Source: Bacteroidales bacterium
Lineage (GTDB): Bacteria > Bacteroidota > Bacteroidia > Bacteroidales > VadinHA17
Direction of reading: 5' to 3'
Assembly (NCBI GenBank): GCA_029210565.1
Contig: JARGFQ010000005.1
Coordinates: forward strand, 101,045-165,044
Length of the DNA stretch: 64,000 nucleotides
The notes below the pieces were generated by a model that worked only from the letters and a program-made list of their open reading frames with translations, was not told the origin of the DNA and searched no databases. Below are positions 53,336 to 63,716 of this stretch, in pieces (position 1 is the stretch's first letter; every line of letters begins with the position of its first letter). The translations under genes were made by a program, and so were the position numbers.

Positions 53336-55501
53336 TTATCTGCGGATCACAATGTAACCGCTCAGTGAGAGGCCGTTTTCCGACCTGAGCACGTAGAAAT
53401 ATGTGTCGTCAGGAAGAGCCTTGCCGTTATAATCTATACCGTACCAGTTATTGTCATAATCGGCGGTCTCAAACACCATCATCCCCCGCCTGTCGAACAC
53501 CGTGAGCTCGGTCTTCACCAGAGCCTCAATGCCTTCAAGGAAGAAGAAGTCATTCTTGCCGTTCATGTCCGGGGTTATCAGAGTGGGGACAGTCAGGTTG
53601 CGGACGGTTATCATGAGATAGTCGAATGCAGGAGTACAAACGTTGTTGGAGACAGACCACTTAAGTATATTTTCACCCATCGAGAGTTCGCTTACTCTCG
53701 TGGCAGGGTCATTGGGATTATCAAAGGACCCCGAGCCCTCCTCCGTTGTCCAGGTGCCGGTTTCACCTGCCACGGGAGAAGCTGCATTAAGAGTGGTGTG
53801 GAACAGATAGGTAAGAAACTGGTCGGGACCGGCATTGGCTGTCGGAGGCTGGAGTGCGGTTACGGTAACAGGACTGACCGATGAGCAGCCGCCGCTGATG
53901 GTTCCCCTGATGTAGTATGTCCCTTCCGGGGCTGCAGAGGGTGTTGCCAGTGGTACTGTAGCCTGTGCGTCGGTCCAGTAGGTATAGATGAGGTTAGGGG
54001 TTGAACCTGCAGTTACGGATGGCAGTGTCAGGTCAGCGGTACCCGGGGAGCATACCGGAGGCGGATTTGTGATCACCAGCGTCGGGAAGGGTCCCGGCTG
54101 AGGGTTGATGACCACCACTGTGGAGACGGCAGAGGTGCACCCGGCACTGTTGGTGACGGTGAAGTTGTATGAACCGGGGTTGAGTCCGTCGACGGTGAAG
54201 GAGCTGCCGGTACCGGTGCTGGTATATGTTCCGGGAAACCTTGTCAGTGTCCATTCACCCTCAGCCGGCAGTCCGGTGAGAATGACGCTGGCGGCAGGCA
54301 CCTCACATGTGGGCTGGGTTATTGTTCCGGGTACCGGGGGAGTGGGTGTGGGTGGCTGAGGATCGATGACAACTTCTGCTGAAGGCAGTGAGGTACAGCC
54401 GTCAGAGTTGGTGACGGTGAAGGTATAGGTACCCGCCTCAAGGCCGGTGACGGTGATGGTCCCCCCGGACCCGGTGTAGATGATTCCTTCGGGATAGCGT
54501 GTCAGCGTCCATGTCCCGGACGGTGGCAGACTGGTCAGTACCACCATACCTGTAGATACATTGCAGTTAGGCTGTGTAATAGTGCCCGTCACGGGAGCCG
54601 ACGGCACCGCCTGCCCCTGTTCAATGACTACAGGCTCTGAGGGGTTGGAGATACATCCTCCTTCGATGCTGACGGTGAAGGTGTAAGTGCCGGGTGCCAG
54701 GCCGCTGTATGTGAATGTCGACCCGTTGCCTGTGACAGTTTCACCGTCGGGAAGCCGCGTCAGGGTCCAGGTGCCGCTGGAGGGCAGTCCCTCCAGAACC
54801 ACGCTCCCATAGGGCTCTTCACAGCTCGGAAAGGTTATCCTGCCGATTTTTGGAGGATCCGGAGGCGCACATGCAATTTTTATCATGTAATCCTCCACCT
54901 CACCTGAAGAGGCAGTACCGGTGGGACTGCTCACCCGGGGCCCTATCCGGAAGCGTGCAAAGGTGGGCCTTGTGACAATGGCACCAGACGGTACGGTCGC
55001 CGACACAGAGAATATTGCTGATCCTGAGGGCACTCTGCGGTTTTCGGCAATCCTCTCATCCTTGTCATTGAAATCCCCGTCTCCGTTCCAGTCGATCCAG
55101 GCATTCAGGTATCCGGTCTGGAAGAAAGAGTTCTTGACCGTCCTGACAGCAATAGTGACAGAAGCTCCCGGCTTCATCTCCGGGAATGTCACTCCGTCTT
55201 CGTCATCCCGTCCGTTCAGGTCGTCGCCATCCGCCTCATCGGAGAACTGGCTTGCTGCTTCACCGTCAGGGGCGGAACCCATATATACCCAGCTGGTTAT
55301 GACATGGCCTGCCGAGCCGTAACTGGCAGGGGCATCACCGTAATCGTTTGGATAATCCTGCTGAGGATAAACCACAGGCATCATGCCTGCGGAGTGCGAC
55401 AGATAAGCCGGCTCCATGGTGAAGCTGCTGTCAGCGATCGTAAGAAAAAAGATGAAAACAAGTGACGCAAACAGTATTTTTTTTACCGATCTATTGGTCA
55501 T
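53336..55501 (-). CDS. GEVED-domain surface protein with type IX (type B) sorting domain
   Basis: From the ATG at 55501 (a TTG reading to 55531 is less likely) it has 721 residues: signal peptide (about 1-23), a GEVED domain (NDYGDAPASYG, AWIDWNGDGDFND, SGEVEDYMIKIACA), three closely similar Ig-like or SprB-type repeats (about 225-480, each with SGTWTLTR or GEWTLTR and GTYTFTV), a fourth diverged module, and a C-terminal gliding/type B type IX sorting domain (TPDMNGKNDFF to the end). It would be exported by the type IX system and held at the surface, perhaps for adhesion. The repeats differ by few residues, so recent duplication is likely. A -7 box is at 55578-55585. Confidence 0.85.
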   Translation of the reverse strand: MTNRSVKKILFASLVFIFFLTIADSSFTMEPAYLSHSAGMMPVVYPQQDYPNDYGDAPASYGSAGHVITSWVYMGSAPDGEAASQFSDEADGDDLNGRDDEDGVTFPEMKPGASVTIAVRTVKNSFFQTGYLNAWIDWNGDGDFNDKDERIAENRRVPSGSAIFSVSATVPSGAIVTRPTFARFRIGPRVSSPTGTASSGEVEDYMIKIACAPPDPPKIGRITFPSCEEPYGSVVLEGLPSSGTWTLTRLPDGETVTGNGSTFTYSGLAPGTYTFTVSIEGGCISNPSEPVVIEQGQAVPSAPVTGTITQPNCNVSTGMVVLTSLPPSGTWTLTRYPEGIIYTGSGGTITVTGLEAGTYTFTVTNSDGCTSLPSAEVVIDPQPPTPTPPVPGTITQPTCEVPAASVILTGLPAEGEWTLTRFPGTYTSTGTGSSFTVDGLNPGSYNFTVTNSAGCTSAVSTVVVINPQPGPFPTLVITNPPPVCSPGTADLTLPSVTAGSTPNLIYTYWTDAQATVPLATPSAAPEGTYYIRGTISGGCSSVSPVTVTALQPPTANAGPDQFLTYLFHTTLNAASPVAGETGTWTTEEGSGSFDNPNDPATRVSELSMGENILKWSVSNNVCTPAFDYLMITVRNLTVPTLITPDMNGKNDFFFLEGIEALVKTELTVFDRRGMMVFETADYDNNWYGIDYNGKALPDDTYFYVLRSENGLSLSGYIVIRR

Positions 55502-55866
55502 TGCATCTGCATTATCATACCTAACCCGCAAAGGTCAGGCCGAAAATCTTCAATTTAGGACCGATCACTCTTTTTTGCAAAGATAATTTGATATGCCTGA
55601 ATCTGTACATTTTTCACTTATACTCTGTAAGAGCGATTTTATGAGGCCTCGTGGCATAATATAATGTCATAGGTCAAAAAATCCTTTTTGACGAATTGCA
55701 GCAATCAGTTGACAAGCATCAGGAGGTATCAGGACTGAAGGATGAAAAAATAAATTTGGATATCACCCCGGGGTATAATAATTTTAATGCCCTGAAATAA
55801 AAACAGTAATATTTTAAGACAAACTATCTATCTGAAAGAAAGCTGCTAATTGAGGAGGAAGAGACT
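55502..55866. other. Intergenic region with divergent promoter signals
   Basis: 365 bp between divergent genes. On the minus strand TATCTTTG at 55585-55578 is a full -7 match for the GEVED gene, about 77 bases upstream of its start. On the plus strand TAAATTTG at 55751-55758 is a full -7 match for the small membrane protein gene. A hairpin GTCAAAAA (55673-55680) with TTTTTGAC (55685-55692) has a 4-nt loop. No RNA gene was recognised. Confidence 0.5.
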
Positions 55867-56052
55867 ATGAAAGAAAACATTCAACGCACTGCTCCGGCAA
55901 ACGGGGCCGTATACGGGCTGGGGCTGATAGGCGCGGCCATCTATTTCATCTCCACAGCCACAGGGTTCTGGATGGGGGTGCTGGGATTCCTTAAGGCAAT
56001 TGTCTGGCCTGTCTTCCTGGTACTGGAAGCATTCAGGAGCCTGGGGGCATAA
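55867..56052 (+). CDS. Small membrane protein of unknown function
   Basis: A 61-residue protein with a polar N terminus (MKENIQRTAPANGAVYG) and two hydrophobic segments (LGLIGAAIYFISTATGFWMGV and FLKAIVWPVFLVLEAF). A strong ribosome-binding site GAGGAGG at 55852-55858 sits 8 bases before the ATG, which is rare for this phylum and argues that the gene is real. No family could be named with confidence; it resembles short conserved membrane proteins of Bacteroidota. Its stop codon lies in the first unit of a 40-bp tandem repeat. Confidence 0.7.
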   Translation: MKENIQRTAPANGAVYGLGLIGAAIYFISTATGFWMGVLGFLKAIVWPVFLVLEAFRSLGA

Positions 56053-56162
56053 TCAACATTCAGATCTTGCCTCTGAACCCCCGGGGGCATTATCAGTCTA
56101 CTTGTCTTGTCTCTGATAGCCCGGGGGTAATATCAACGTAAGGCATCTGCCTCTGTTCTGCG
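56043..56162. repeat. 40-bp degenerate tandem repeat overlapping the 3' end of a small gene
   Basis: Units begin GGGGGCATAATCA (56043), GGGGGCATTATCA (56083) and GGGGGTAATATCA (56123), exactly 40 bp apart, each with a CTCTG block about 30 bp in. The first unit contains the TAA stop of the small membrane protein. A further diverged unit may start near 56163. Confidence 0.8.
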
Positions 56163-56225
56163 CGGGCTGCAGTATCTCTCTCCGTTGCTCAGGCGGAGTA
56201 TGATGGCATTGGCTGGTACCTGAGG

Positions 56226-56867
56226 TTATTCCGCAGCTGTTTCCTTCTGCGTTTCGCCGCAGTAACGGCATATCCTTGCCGATAGCTGTATTTTTTCGCC
56301 ACAGTTGGGACACTCCTTATGGTCGCCGGCACCCGACATCAGCCTCTCTTTCTCTACGGAGATTATTCCCTGGAAGAGGTTGAGTTCAGTATCGGTGATG
56401 AATTTCACCGGCTGGGCAATGCTGCCACCGGCATACTCGATTATCAGGTACCGCTTCCTCAGTTTTATTATGAGGAAAACACCTGCTGCTATCAGCAGGG
56501 CCGCGATGATCAGCATTATTACCATTGACTCGGTCACATCTGACAGAAGCCCGAGTATTGCTGCAATGAAACCCAGGCATCCCAGAACTGATCCCGGCAG
56601 AGGTTTGATTATCTCTTTGCTGGTTGTTCCCGTCACATCCTCAAGGCTGACGATCTTCTTTCCCCTGTTTGTCCTCAGTCCCCCGCCATGAATCCTGAGG
56701 CCTGCCTCATACAGTTTTCCCACCTGGTATACCCTCCTGTCGGAGATGATAACGGCAGAATCTGATAGATCATCATCAATGAGGAGGGAAGAAAAATAGT
56801 CCTGACCCAATATCGCCATGAATTTCTCGTGCTGCGACGCAAAGAGGTTTTTGTAATTGTACTTCAT
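56226..56867 (-). CDS. Membrane protein with C-terminal zinc ribbon
   Basis: The 213-residue protein has an N-terminal beta-rich region (about 1-85, with DDDLSDSAVIISDRRVYQVG) that looks like a PH-type domain, two membrane helices close together (about 90-112 and 115-133), a short beta region, and a C-terminal zinc ribbon with CPNCGEKIQ and CRYCGETQ. This layout is seen in bacterial proteins that may act in membrane-associated signalling. It stands alone; function is unknown. Confidence 0.75.
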   Translation of the reverse strand: MKYNYKNLFASQHEKFMAILGQDYFSSLLIDDDLSDSAVIISDRRVYQVGKLYEAGLRIHGGGLRTNRGKKIVSLEDVTGTTSKEIIKPLPGSVLGCLGFIAAILGLLSDVTESMVIMLIIAALLIAAGVFLIIKLRKRYLIIEYAGGSIAQPVKFITDTELNLFQGIISVEKERLMSGAGDHKECPNCGEKIQLSARICRYCGETQKETAAE

Positions 56868-57077
56868 TGATATTTGTCAGTTACAGCAGGAGAGGGAATA
56901 ACGTGCAATCCTCGCTATACATGTCAGCAAATTTCGCGAAATAACCTTATAATCCGCACGTTTGCGAATACAAATGGCAATATTTTTGACCAACATTGGA
57001 GAGGAGTGGACAAATGCACAATGTTCATAGATTACACTGCCGGGCAGCACTGACCTGTGGAAGCTGATGCAGCTTTA

Positions 57078-57797
57078 TTACTCGAAATGGAACGAGAGCA
57101 CCCAGATTCGCGACCTCAGTTTGTCGATGGAGTTGCAGTATTCCGGGTAATCGGGATGGGAGTCATGAGCCAGGACGTCGGCGATGCCGTTTGACATCTT
57201 GAGCTCGACGGAAAGCTTGAAGTGAGTAAGGTTGAAATCCATCCCCGTACCTACTTCCCAGTAGAGGTCTGGACGGTTAAGACGGAGATAGACGGGTCTT
57301 TCCAGGCGATAATTCTCCTGTGCGTAGAAGTCGTAGCGACAGTTCACACCGCCAATGACGTACGGTTTGATGTTACGCATCCGCCAGCCATATTTTAACT
57401 GGATGGGTAGTTCGATGAAGCTTGATTCGATCTTTTGCGGCCCGTAAACCGTGTCGGTCATGCGGTCGGAGTTAAAATTTATCACTCTCTGTCCGAACGA
57501 AATGCCCGGCAGCAGCCTGATGTCAAAGAACTGGTTCAGCCTGAAATTGGTTGCCAGGTGGATGCTGATACCGGGATAGGGGTTTCCCTTCGAAGGATAG
57601 AGAGAATCCGATGCCATGAACTGTTCAGAGGGGTCAATTCTGAAGGTCATTGCATTGAGCCCGAGGCTGTACCCCATATTGAAGAACTTTTCATCATCCC
57701 AGGGGTCATTGATATTAGCCGCCTGCTGCGCAGACAGAGCTGCTGCAAGCATAAGTAAAAGCACTGTGACGGCACTATTCCTGTGAGTGATCTTCAT
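57078..57797 (-). CDS. porT: PorT-type outer membrane protein of the type IX secretion system
   Basis: PorT/SprT is an outer-membrane beta-barrel needed for type IX secretion. From the ATG at 57797 (a TTG reading adds 5 residues) the product has 239 residues with a signal peptide (about 1-24), then NMGYSLGLNAMTFRI, IHLATNFRLNQFFDIRLLPG, IESSFIELPIQLKYGWRM, PYVIGGVNCRYDF, LYWEVGTGMDF and the terminal IWVLSFHFE with C-terminal Phe-Glu. The length and these blocks match PorT. It is not next to other type IX genes. Two type IX substrates in the window (9160-11760 and 53336-55501) show that the system is in use. Confidence 0.85.
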   Translation of the reverse strand: MKITHRNSAVTVLLLMLAAALSAQQAANINDPWDDEKFFNMGYSLGLNAMTFRIDPSEQFMASDSLYPSKGNPYPGISIHLATNFRLNQFFDIRLLPGISFGQRVINFNSDRMTDTVYGPQKIESSFIELPIQLKYGWRMRNIKPYVIGGVNCRYDFYAQENYRLERPVYLRLNRPDLYWEVGTGMDFNLTHFKLSVELKMSNGIADVLAHDSHPDYPEYCNSIDKLRSRIWVLSFHFE

Positions 57798-57947
57798 TAT
57801 GAGAGAATACAAAAGAATTGGACCCCGAAGTTAATAAGAATACCCGATATTCCGGCAAAGATGATGTGTCAAAGGGAAAGATGTGGGGTGCAGGTCACAT
57901 GTGGCAGCGCGTCTGTGCAGACTCTTGGGCAGTGACAATATAAATGG

Positions 57948-58757
57948 TTATCTGACCCGATAATAGCTGCCTATGATCTTCATGAACCATCTCTCGGGCA
58001 GGAATCTTTTCAGAAGGACGGATAGTTTCTGGTCCGGTGATGCAATCACGTACCTCAGCCGGGGCTTACGGCTGTGCATTATCTTTACTATTCTCTTTGC
58101 CAGTTTTACCGGATCCATTCCCCCGGTCTCATCCCTTTCGATGATGCCGTGGGTTATGCTGTACTGCGCATGGTAGGGATCAGCATCATTGGTGGCGGCA
58201 AGGAAATTTCTCCTGTTGATGGTGTTATTTGTCCGGAAGTCGCCGGGGTTGATGAGCACCACCCTGATATTGAACTGCCGGACCTCCAGCCGCAGCGCTT
58301 CGCTTAAGCCCTCCAGGGCAAACTTGGCGGCAGAGTAGTACGATTGGAAGGGGAGTCCCATCAATCCGCCTATTGAGCTGAAGTTTATGATGGTACCACC
58401 ACCCTGATTTCTCATAACCGGGAGGACTTCACGGGTAATGCGTACGGTACCTATGAAATTAGTCTCCATCTGCAGCATCAGAAAATCGTCGGGAATGGTT
58501 TCTGCCGGCCCGCCGGTATGCATTCCGGCGTTGTTGATCAGCACATCAATGCGCTTCTCACGGGAGAAGACGGTCGCCACGGTATCACGGACCGAATCGG
58601 CATCGGTAAGGTCCATCCGCAGGACGTGGACCCCGCTGCTGAGATCAACTTCTTTTCTGACAGTTCCGTATACCGTGTGTCCTTCGGCGGCCAGCAAATC
58701 AGCGGTGTGCTTTCCGAAGCCGGAGGAGATTCCGGTGATGAGTACAACTTTTTTCAT
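57948..58757 (-). CDS. Short-chain dehydrogenase/reductase
   Basis: A 269-residue NAD(P)-dependent reductase of classical SDR type: cofactor motif GISSGFG (Gly9 to Gly15), NNAG, Ser in FSSIGG, and the catalytic YSAAK (Tyr141, Lys145). The RKE pattern after the first strand favours NADP. It lies 22 bp downstream of the serine palmitoyltransferase gene, so reduction of 3-ketosphinganine is a fair guess for its role, but SDR specificity cannot be read from sequence. Confidence 0.85.
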   Translation of the reverse strand: MKKVVLITGISSGFGKHTADLLAAEGHTVYGTVRKEVDLSSGVHVLRMDLTDADSVRDTVATVFSREKRIDVLINNAGMHTGGPAETIPDDFLMLQMETNFIGTVRITREVLPVMRNQGGGTIINFSSIGGLMGLPFQSYYSAAKFALEGLSEALRLEVRQFNIRVVLINPGDFRTNNTINRRNFLAATNDADPYHAQYSITHGIIERDETGGMDPVKLAKRIVKIMHSRKPRLRYVIASPDQKLSVLLKRFLPERWFMKIIGSYYRVR

Positions 58758-58779
58758 TTATGAATAGGCAGTGACCTGT

Positions 58780-60078
<1,299 letters not shown>

Positions 60079-60132
60079 TCAGTAACTGGCTCCTGTGCAA
60101 TAAAACCTGCATGATCAGGAACTCTCAACAAA

Positions 60133-60167
60133 ATAAAGATCATCCCGTGAAGAGAGTTTCACGGGAT
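60133..60167 (-). terminator. Terminator downstream of the exported hypothetical at 60264
   Basis: ATCCCGTGAA (60142-60151) pairs perfectly with TTCACGGGAT (60158-60167) across a 6-nt loop. On the minus strand it is followed by a T-rich tract (CTTTATTTTG). It may also act on the plus strand, which has ATTTTTC after the stem. Confidence 0.6.
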
Positions 60168-60263
60168 ATCTATTTTTCATTTGGCCAAAAAAGCCGATAT
60201 CTCCGATTGGATCTGGCTATGTATTGGTTATCAGATTATAACAGTAGCCAGTCAGATATAATA

Positions 60264-60662
60264 CTAGAAATATACTCTGATAGATCCCGGCATAAGTTTG
60301 ATACTTCCCCTTTTCAGCCACTTATCAGAGTCAATATAAATAATCAGGGTTGCTGCTGCAAGCGCAACTGAAGAAGCAAGAAGCATCCGATCCAATCCAT
60401 CCAGGTCTGTATAGACCGCAACTACGTAGAAGGAGGCAAAAGTCACCGCAGAACCGATTTCACAATATGCTGCAATCCTTCTTTCCTGGTAGTATTTGCC
60501 CATGCAGTACTGCATATTGGCAATATCATTCCTTATTACCACACCCGGGGTCAGAAGAGAATCCGGTGTAGATTGTGGATAAGACCTATAGAACCTGCTA
60601 TCCTGGCTATTCAGGATAGTACACGCAAATAGAAAAACGAACAAAATGATCAGTTTTCTCAT
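60264..60662 (-). CDS. Exported or membrane hypothetical protein
   Basis: Starting at ATG 60662 gives 132 residues with a signal peptide (MRKLIILFVFLFACTILNSQ); the longer reading to 60719 adds 19 residues without support. Two further hydrophobic stretches (about 65-80 and 92-107) suggest a small membrane protein. No family was recognised. It is followed by a hairpin terminator at 60133-60167. Confidence 0.6.
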   Translation of the reverse strand: MRKLIILFVFLFACTILNSQDSRFYRSYPQSTPDSLLTPGVVIRNDIANMQYCMGKYYQERRIAAYCEIGSAVTFASFYVVAVYTDLDGLDRMLLASSVALAAATLIIYIDSDKWLKRGSIKLMPGSIRVYF

Positions 60663-60784
60663 CTTATGACTGTATTGGTTATTAATGGTCATATTAACTA
60701 ATAAAGCATGACATATCACTTTCCATGGCCGGGAAGCATCAATGTAGCACTTTATTAGCTCTTATTTCTTCAACAGGGGGGTAT

Positions 60785-61099
60785 TTATCTCTTGGCCACT
60801 ATCCTGATAGTCTCAGTAGTGAGGATCCCGGCCGTTACACCTGAGATTAAGAAATCCACAAAATTATATCTTGTAATCACCTGACACGAACCATCAGTCG
60901 GGGTTGAAAGATTGGTTCTTCCAATAGGGACGATTCCCCAAAAGAGCCACCACTGCTTGCCTTTGGAGTAAGTATATTCATTTCCTCTTGTTTCCTTGAA
61001 TGTACCAACGCTGGTTTTGGTCATCATACATGATGACAGTAAGGCAGCAATGGAAACTGTAGCAAAGAACATGACCAGTTTGTGTCTGATGTGTTTCAT
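60785..61099 (-). CDS. Bor-like small lipoprotein
   Basis: A 104-residue lipoprotein with Cys24 (LLSSC). The rest, with KQWWLFWGIVPIGRTN, CQVITRYNFVDFLISGVTAGILTTETI and a basic end, matches the pattern of the Bor/Iss-type small outer-membrane lipoproteins, where a WG-P-G block is followed by VDxLIxxxTxGI. Function in this group is unknown. A well-formed promoter lies at 61178-61208. Confidence 0.7.
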   Translation of the reverse strand: MKHIRHKLVMFFATVSIAALLSSCMMTKTSVGTFKETRGNEYTYSKGKQWWLFWGIVPIGRTNLSTPTDGSCQVITRYNFVDFLISGVTAGILTTETIRIVAKR

Positions 61100-61177
61100 A
61101 GTCTTAAGGGTTAAATTAAGTTTTTTAAAAAAAGGGGTTCCTGTGGAGCGTTATTCTTCATCAACCAGTAGCCTTAT

Positions 61178-61208
61178 CAAAGCTACACAGTATTTAATTC
61201 AATGTCAA
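61178..61208 (-). promoter_or_regulatory. Promoter of the Bor-like lipoprotein gene
   Basis: Minus-strand TTG at 61208-61206 and TAGCTTTG at 61185-61178 are 20 bases apart, the full Bacteroidota arrangement, 79 bases upstream of the start codon. Confidence 0.65.
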
Positions 61209-61359
61209 TTTTATTTAAATAGTTTTAAAATCTGGAATTGCAACGGAGAGCCGGAGGGTTCTAAGCAAAATCTATTCTGACAACTATATACGAATCTCTT
61301 TTCCGATCTGTTATATATGAAGAGTGTTTGATTCCCTTTTTACTTTAACAAGACAAAGG

Positions 61360-62706
61360 ATGATGGAGCATATAAAGATCTTCTACAGGGCAGTAAGGAT
61401 CATGGCATCATTGGTGCTGCTATTCCTTACCATGAGCCTGTCAGCCCAGACAGTAGTTTCAACGGATACGCTGCCGGAAAGCCGAGGAGACAGCGGAGTG
61501 TGTATCAGTTACATATCTCAATACAGAACATGCATTGACGGTAATGATATCGACGGAGCCATCTACTACTGGCGCCGGGTCCTGGCTGAATGCCCCGCAT
61601 TGTCTGAGGAACTCTACTCTGACGGGGAAGCTCTTTACCTTGAGCTATTTGGCCGGACAGAAGATCTGGCTTACATCGACTCGGTACTTATGCTCCTTAC
61701 CCAGCGATCCTACTATTTTGAAGGCAGAGCATCAAACGAACTTCACAAGGCCGAACTGCTCCTGGACCTGACAGGAGACGATCCTCTTTACCTCGGATTA
61801 TGCTACAATATCATTGCCGAGGCTGCCGAAATGTTTCCCGGGGAGATGGGATGCAGTCATTTTGTGCTTCTGGGGACTGTGGCCGCCAGCCTCTGGGCTA
61901 TGGATATGATCGGTGATGAGGAGCTGGCAGATGCTTTCGTAAAATCTATCAGTACTCTGGATAACCGGATTGGCAGTAATCAATACAACTACGGTTATGC
62001 CGATGATCTGAATAATCTTGAAACATTCTTCCGGACATGCGGGGCGATGAGATGCAGTGACATTGAGAGGCTGTATGCTAAGAAGGTTAACGGTAACCCC
62101 AGGGACCGAGTGCTGATTAATAAAGTATTTGCTCTGCTTGATGATACCGGTTGCTCCGGTGAAGACTTCTATTACAGCATAGCCCTCAAGCTCTTTGCAA
62201 ATGACAGGTCTGCCGCCAATGCCGTCAGGCTGGCCGAGCTGAATGCAGCCAGAAACAACCTTGAGAGAGCCGTAGCCTATTTCACCGAGGCATACAACTG
62301 CGACACCACAAGTGCAGTCAGGTCAGAGGTGATCCTGAGGGTGGCGGAGATGGAACTGGCCCGTGGCAACAGACAGGCGGCCCGTGATCGGGCTGAGCAT
62401 GCTTTTCAGCTCAACAAAAGAAATGCTGGCGCACTGATGCTTCTTGCCGAATGCTATGCGGGGGCCGAGCTTGGAAACACATTTGACAATCACACCGCCT
62501 ACTGGGTGGCTGTCGACTACCTGGAGGCGGCCATAAAGGTTGATCCTTCGCTTCGGAAGGAGGCGGAGGCTAAGATAAAAGCTTACTCACAGCTCTTTCC
62601 GACAAAGGAGGAGTGTTTTTACCGTAGGATCCTTGACGAAGGCATCGTATTCAACGTCGGCAGCTGGATCAGTGAGGTGACCAGGGTCAGATTCCGTCGG
62701 GAGTAA
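61360..62706 (+). CDS. Exported TPR-type protein
   Basis: From ATG 61360 the product has 448 residues (GTG at 61324 is the longer reading; ATG at 61402 would place the signal peptide at the very N terminus). A signal or anchor helix (MASLVLLFLTMSLSAQ) is followed by an all-helical protein with TPR-like units, clearest at the C-terminal end (LERAVAYFTEAYNCD, VAEMELARGNRQAARDRAEHAFQ, AVDYLEAAIKVDPS). Such proteins are common and mostly uncharacterised in Bacteroidota; a scaffold role at the cell envelope is likely. It is divergent from the Bor-like gene. Confidence 0.72.
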   Translation: MMEHIKIFYRAVRIMASLVLLFLTMSLSAQTVVSTDTLPESRGDSGVCISYISQYRTCIDGNDIDGAIYYWRRVLAECPALSEELYSDGEALYLELFGRTEDLAYIDSVLMLLTQRSYYFEGRASNELHKAELLLDLTGDDPLYLGLCYNIIAEAAEMFPGEMGCSHFVLLGTVAASLWAMDMIGDEELADAFVKSISTLDNRIGSNQYNYGYADDLNNLETFFRTCGAMRCSDIERLYAKKVNGNPRDRVLINKVFALLDDTGCSGEDFYYSIALKLFANDRSAANAVRLAELNAARNNLERAVAYFTEAYNCDTTSAVRSEVILRVAEMELARGNRQAARDRAEHAFQLNKRNAGALMLLAECYAGAELGNTFDNHTAYWVAVDYLEAAIKVDPSLRKEAEAKIKAYSQLFPTKEECFYRRILDEGIVFNVGSWISEVTRVRFRRE

Positions 62707-62829
62707 CCTGGTATTCTTCTCATAAACCGGCAATTGGCAGACTTACTGCTTCGGTGATCTGCAGGTGGCTAAAGCCTTTGTTTAGCGCTGAAGCCTTATT
62801 TTGTTCAACACGTCTTCTGTGCTGCTGTC

Positions 62830-63546
62830 TCATCCGACAGTTACATTAAACAGATATCCCACCAGGGCCGTCAGGCCCATTGCGACAGTGCCCCAGAAAG
62901 AAATCCTGATGATGGCTTTGGTCACGCTTGAGCCTCCCGTTCTGGCTGCCAGGGAACCCAGAATGATGAGAAAGAAGATGGCAAATCCATAAAGAGAGTA
63001 TTCCATACTTTTCATGGGCAGAAACAGAGTCACCAGGAAAGGCATAATGCCGCCTATTGTAAATGCGGCTCCTGAAGCAAACGCTGCCTGGATTGGTTTC
63101 GCCTGGCTAATTTCATTAATACCCAGTTCATCCCTGACATGTGCGGCTAATGCATCATTGGCCGTCAGTTCCTTCGCTACCTGATGAGCGGTTTCTTTTT
63201 TAAGGCCTCGTTTTTCATAAATTCCCGCCAATCGTTGTAACTCCAGTTCAGGCATTTCTTCCAATTCCTGTTTCTCTCTTTCAATATCAGCATGCTCCAC
63301 ATCCGTCTGAGAGCTCACAGAAACGTATTCCCCTGCCGCCATCGATAATGCCCCTGCAACCAATCCTGCCAGTGCCGCCAGTATTACCGGTTCCCGTGTA
63401 TTACTTGCCGCTGCAACGCCGATGGCAATACTTGCTGTCGATAAGATTCCGTCATTTGCTCCAAGTACTGCTGCTCTCAGCCAGTTACTTCGGGTAATGA
63501 AATGAGGGCTCAGATAGTCATCTGCCTGGTTTTTGTTTCCTTTCAT
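62830..63546 (-). CDS. VIT1/CCC1 family transporter
   Basis: The 238-residue membrane protein fits the VIT/CCC1 family, which moves Fe(II) or Mn(II) out of the cytosol in exchange for protons. It has five hydrophobic segments, the N-terminal SNWLRAAVLGANDGILSTAS motif with the ligand Asp, GALSMAAGEYVSVSSQ, a cytoplasmic charged helical region (EREKQELEEMPELELQRL) expected to bind metal, and GGIMPFLVTL. Length and motifs are complete. It stands alone, so metal specificity cannot be inferred from neighbours. Confidence 0.93.
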   Translation of the reverse strand: MKGNKNQADDYLSPHFITRSNWLRAAVLGANDGILSTASIAIGVAAASNTREPVILAALAGLVAGALSMAAGEYVSVSSQTDVEHADIEREKQELEEMPELELQRLAGIYEKRGLKKETAHQVAKELTANDALAAHVRDELGINEISQAKPIQAAFASGAAFTIGGIMPFLVTLFLPMKSMEYSLYGFAIFFLIILGSLAARTGGSSVTKAIIRISFWGTVAMGLTALVGYLFNVTVG

Positions 63547-63716
63547 TTTTCGGAATTTGTCACTGTTCTGAAACCAAGTATTTATAGACAGGGAAGGTAG
63601 TTATAAACCAGCAAAAGTCAAAGCCGGCAGCCTCAGGATGGCCCGTCGGATTTTGACGGCAGAATTATGCATATGGACAGGCATTCCATCCTGAACCGAC
63701 TCTTATTCCTTTGGTT

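Noticed and set aside
60111..60371. 86-residue plus-strand frame overlapping the hypothetical at 60264-60662
   Set aside because: It runs across the hairpin terminator, has odd composition and no family resemblance, and is antisense to a better gene with a signal peptide.
63634..63693. Nested inverted repeat CAGGATGG/CCATCCTG as a third copy of the repeat at 1-238
   Set aside because: It shares only short GGATGG-type arms and a general layout; the internal sequence is different, so membership cannot be supported by eye.
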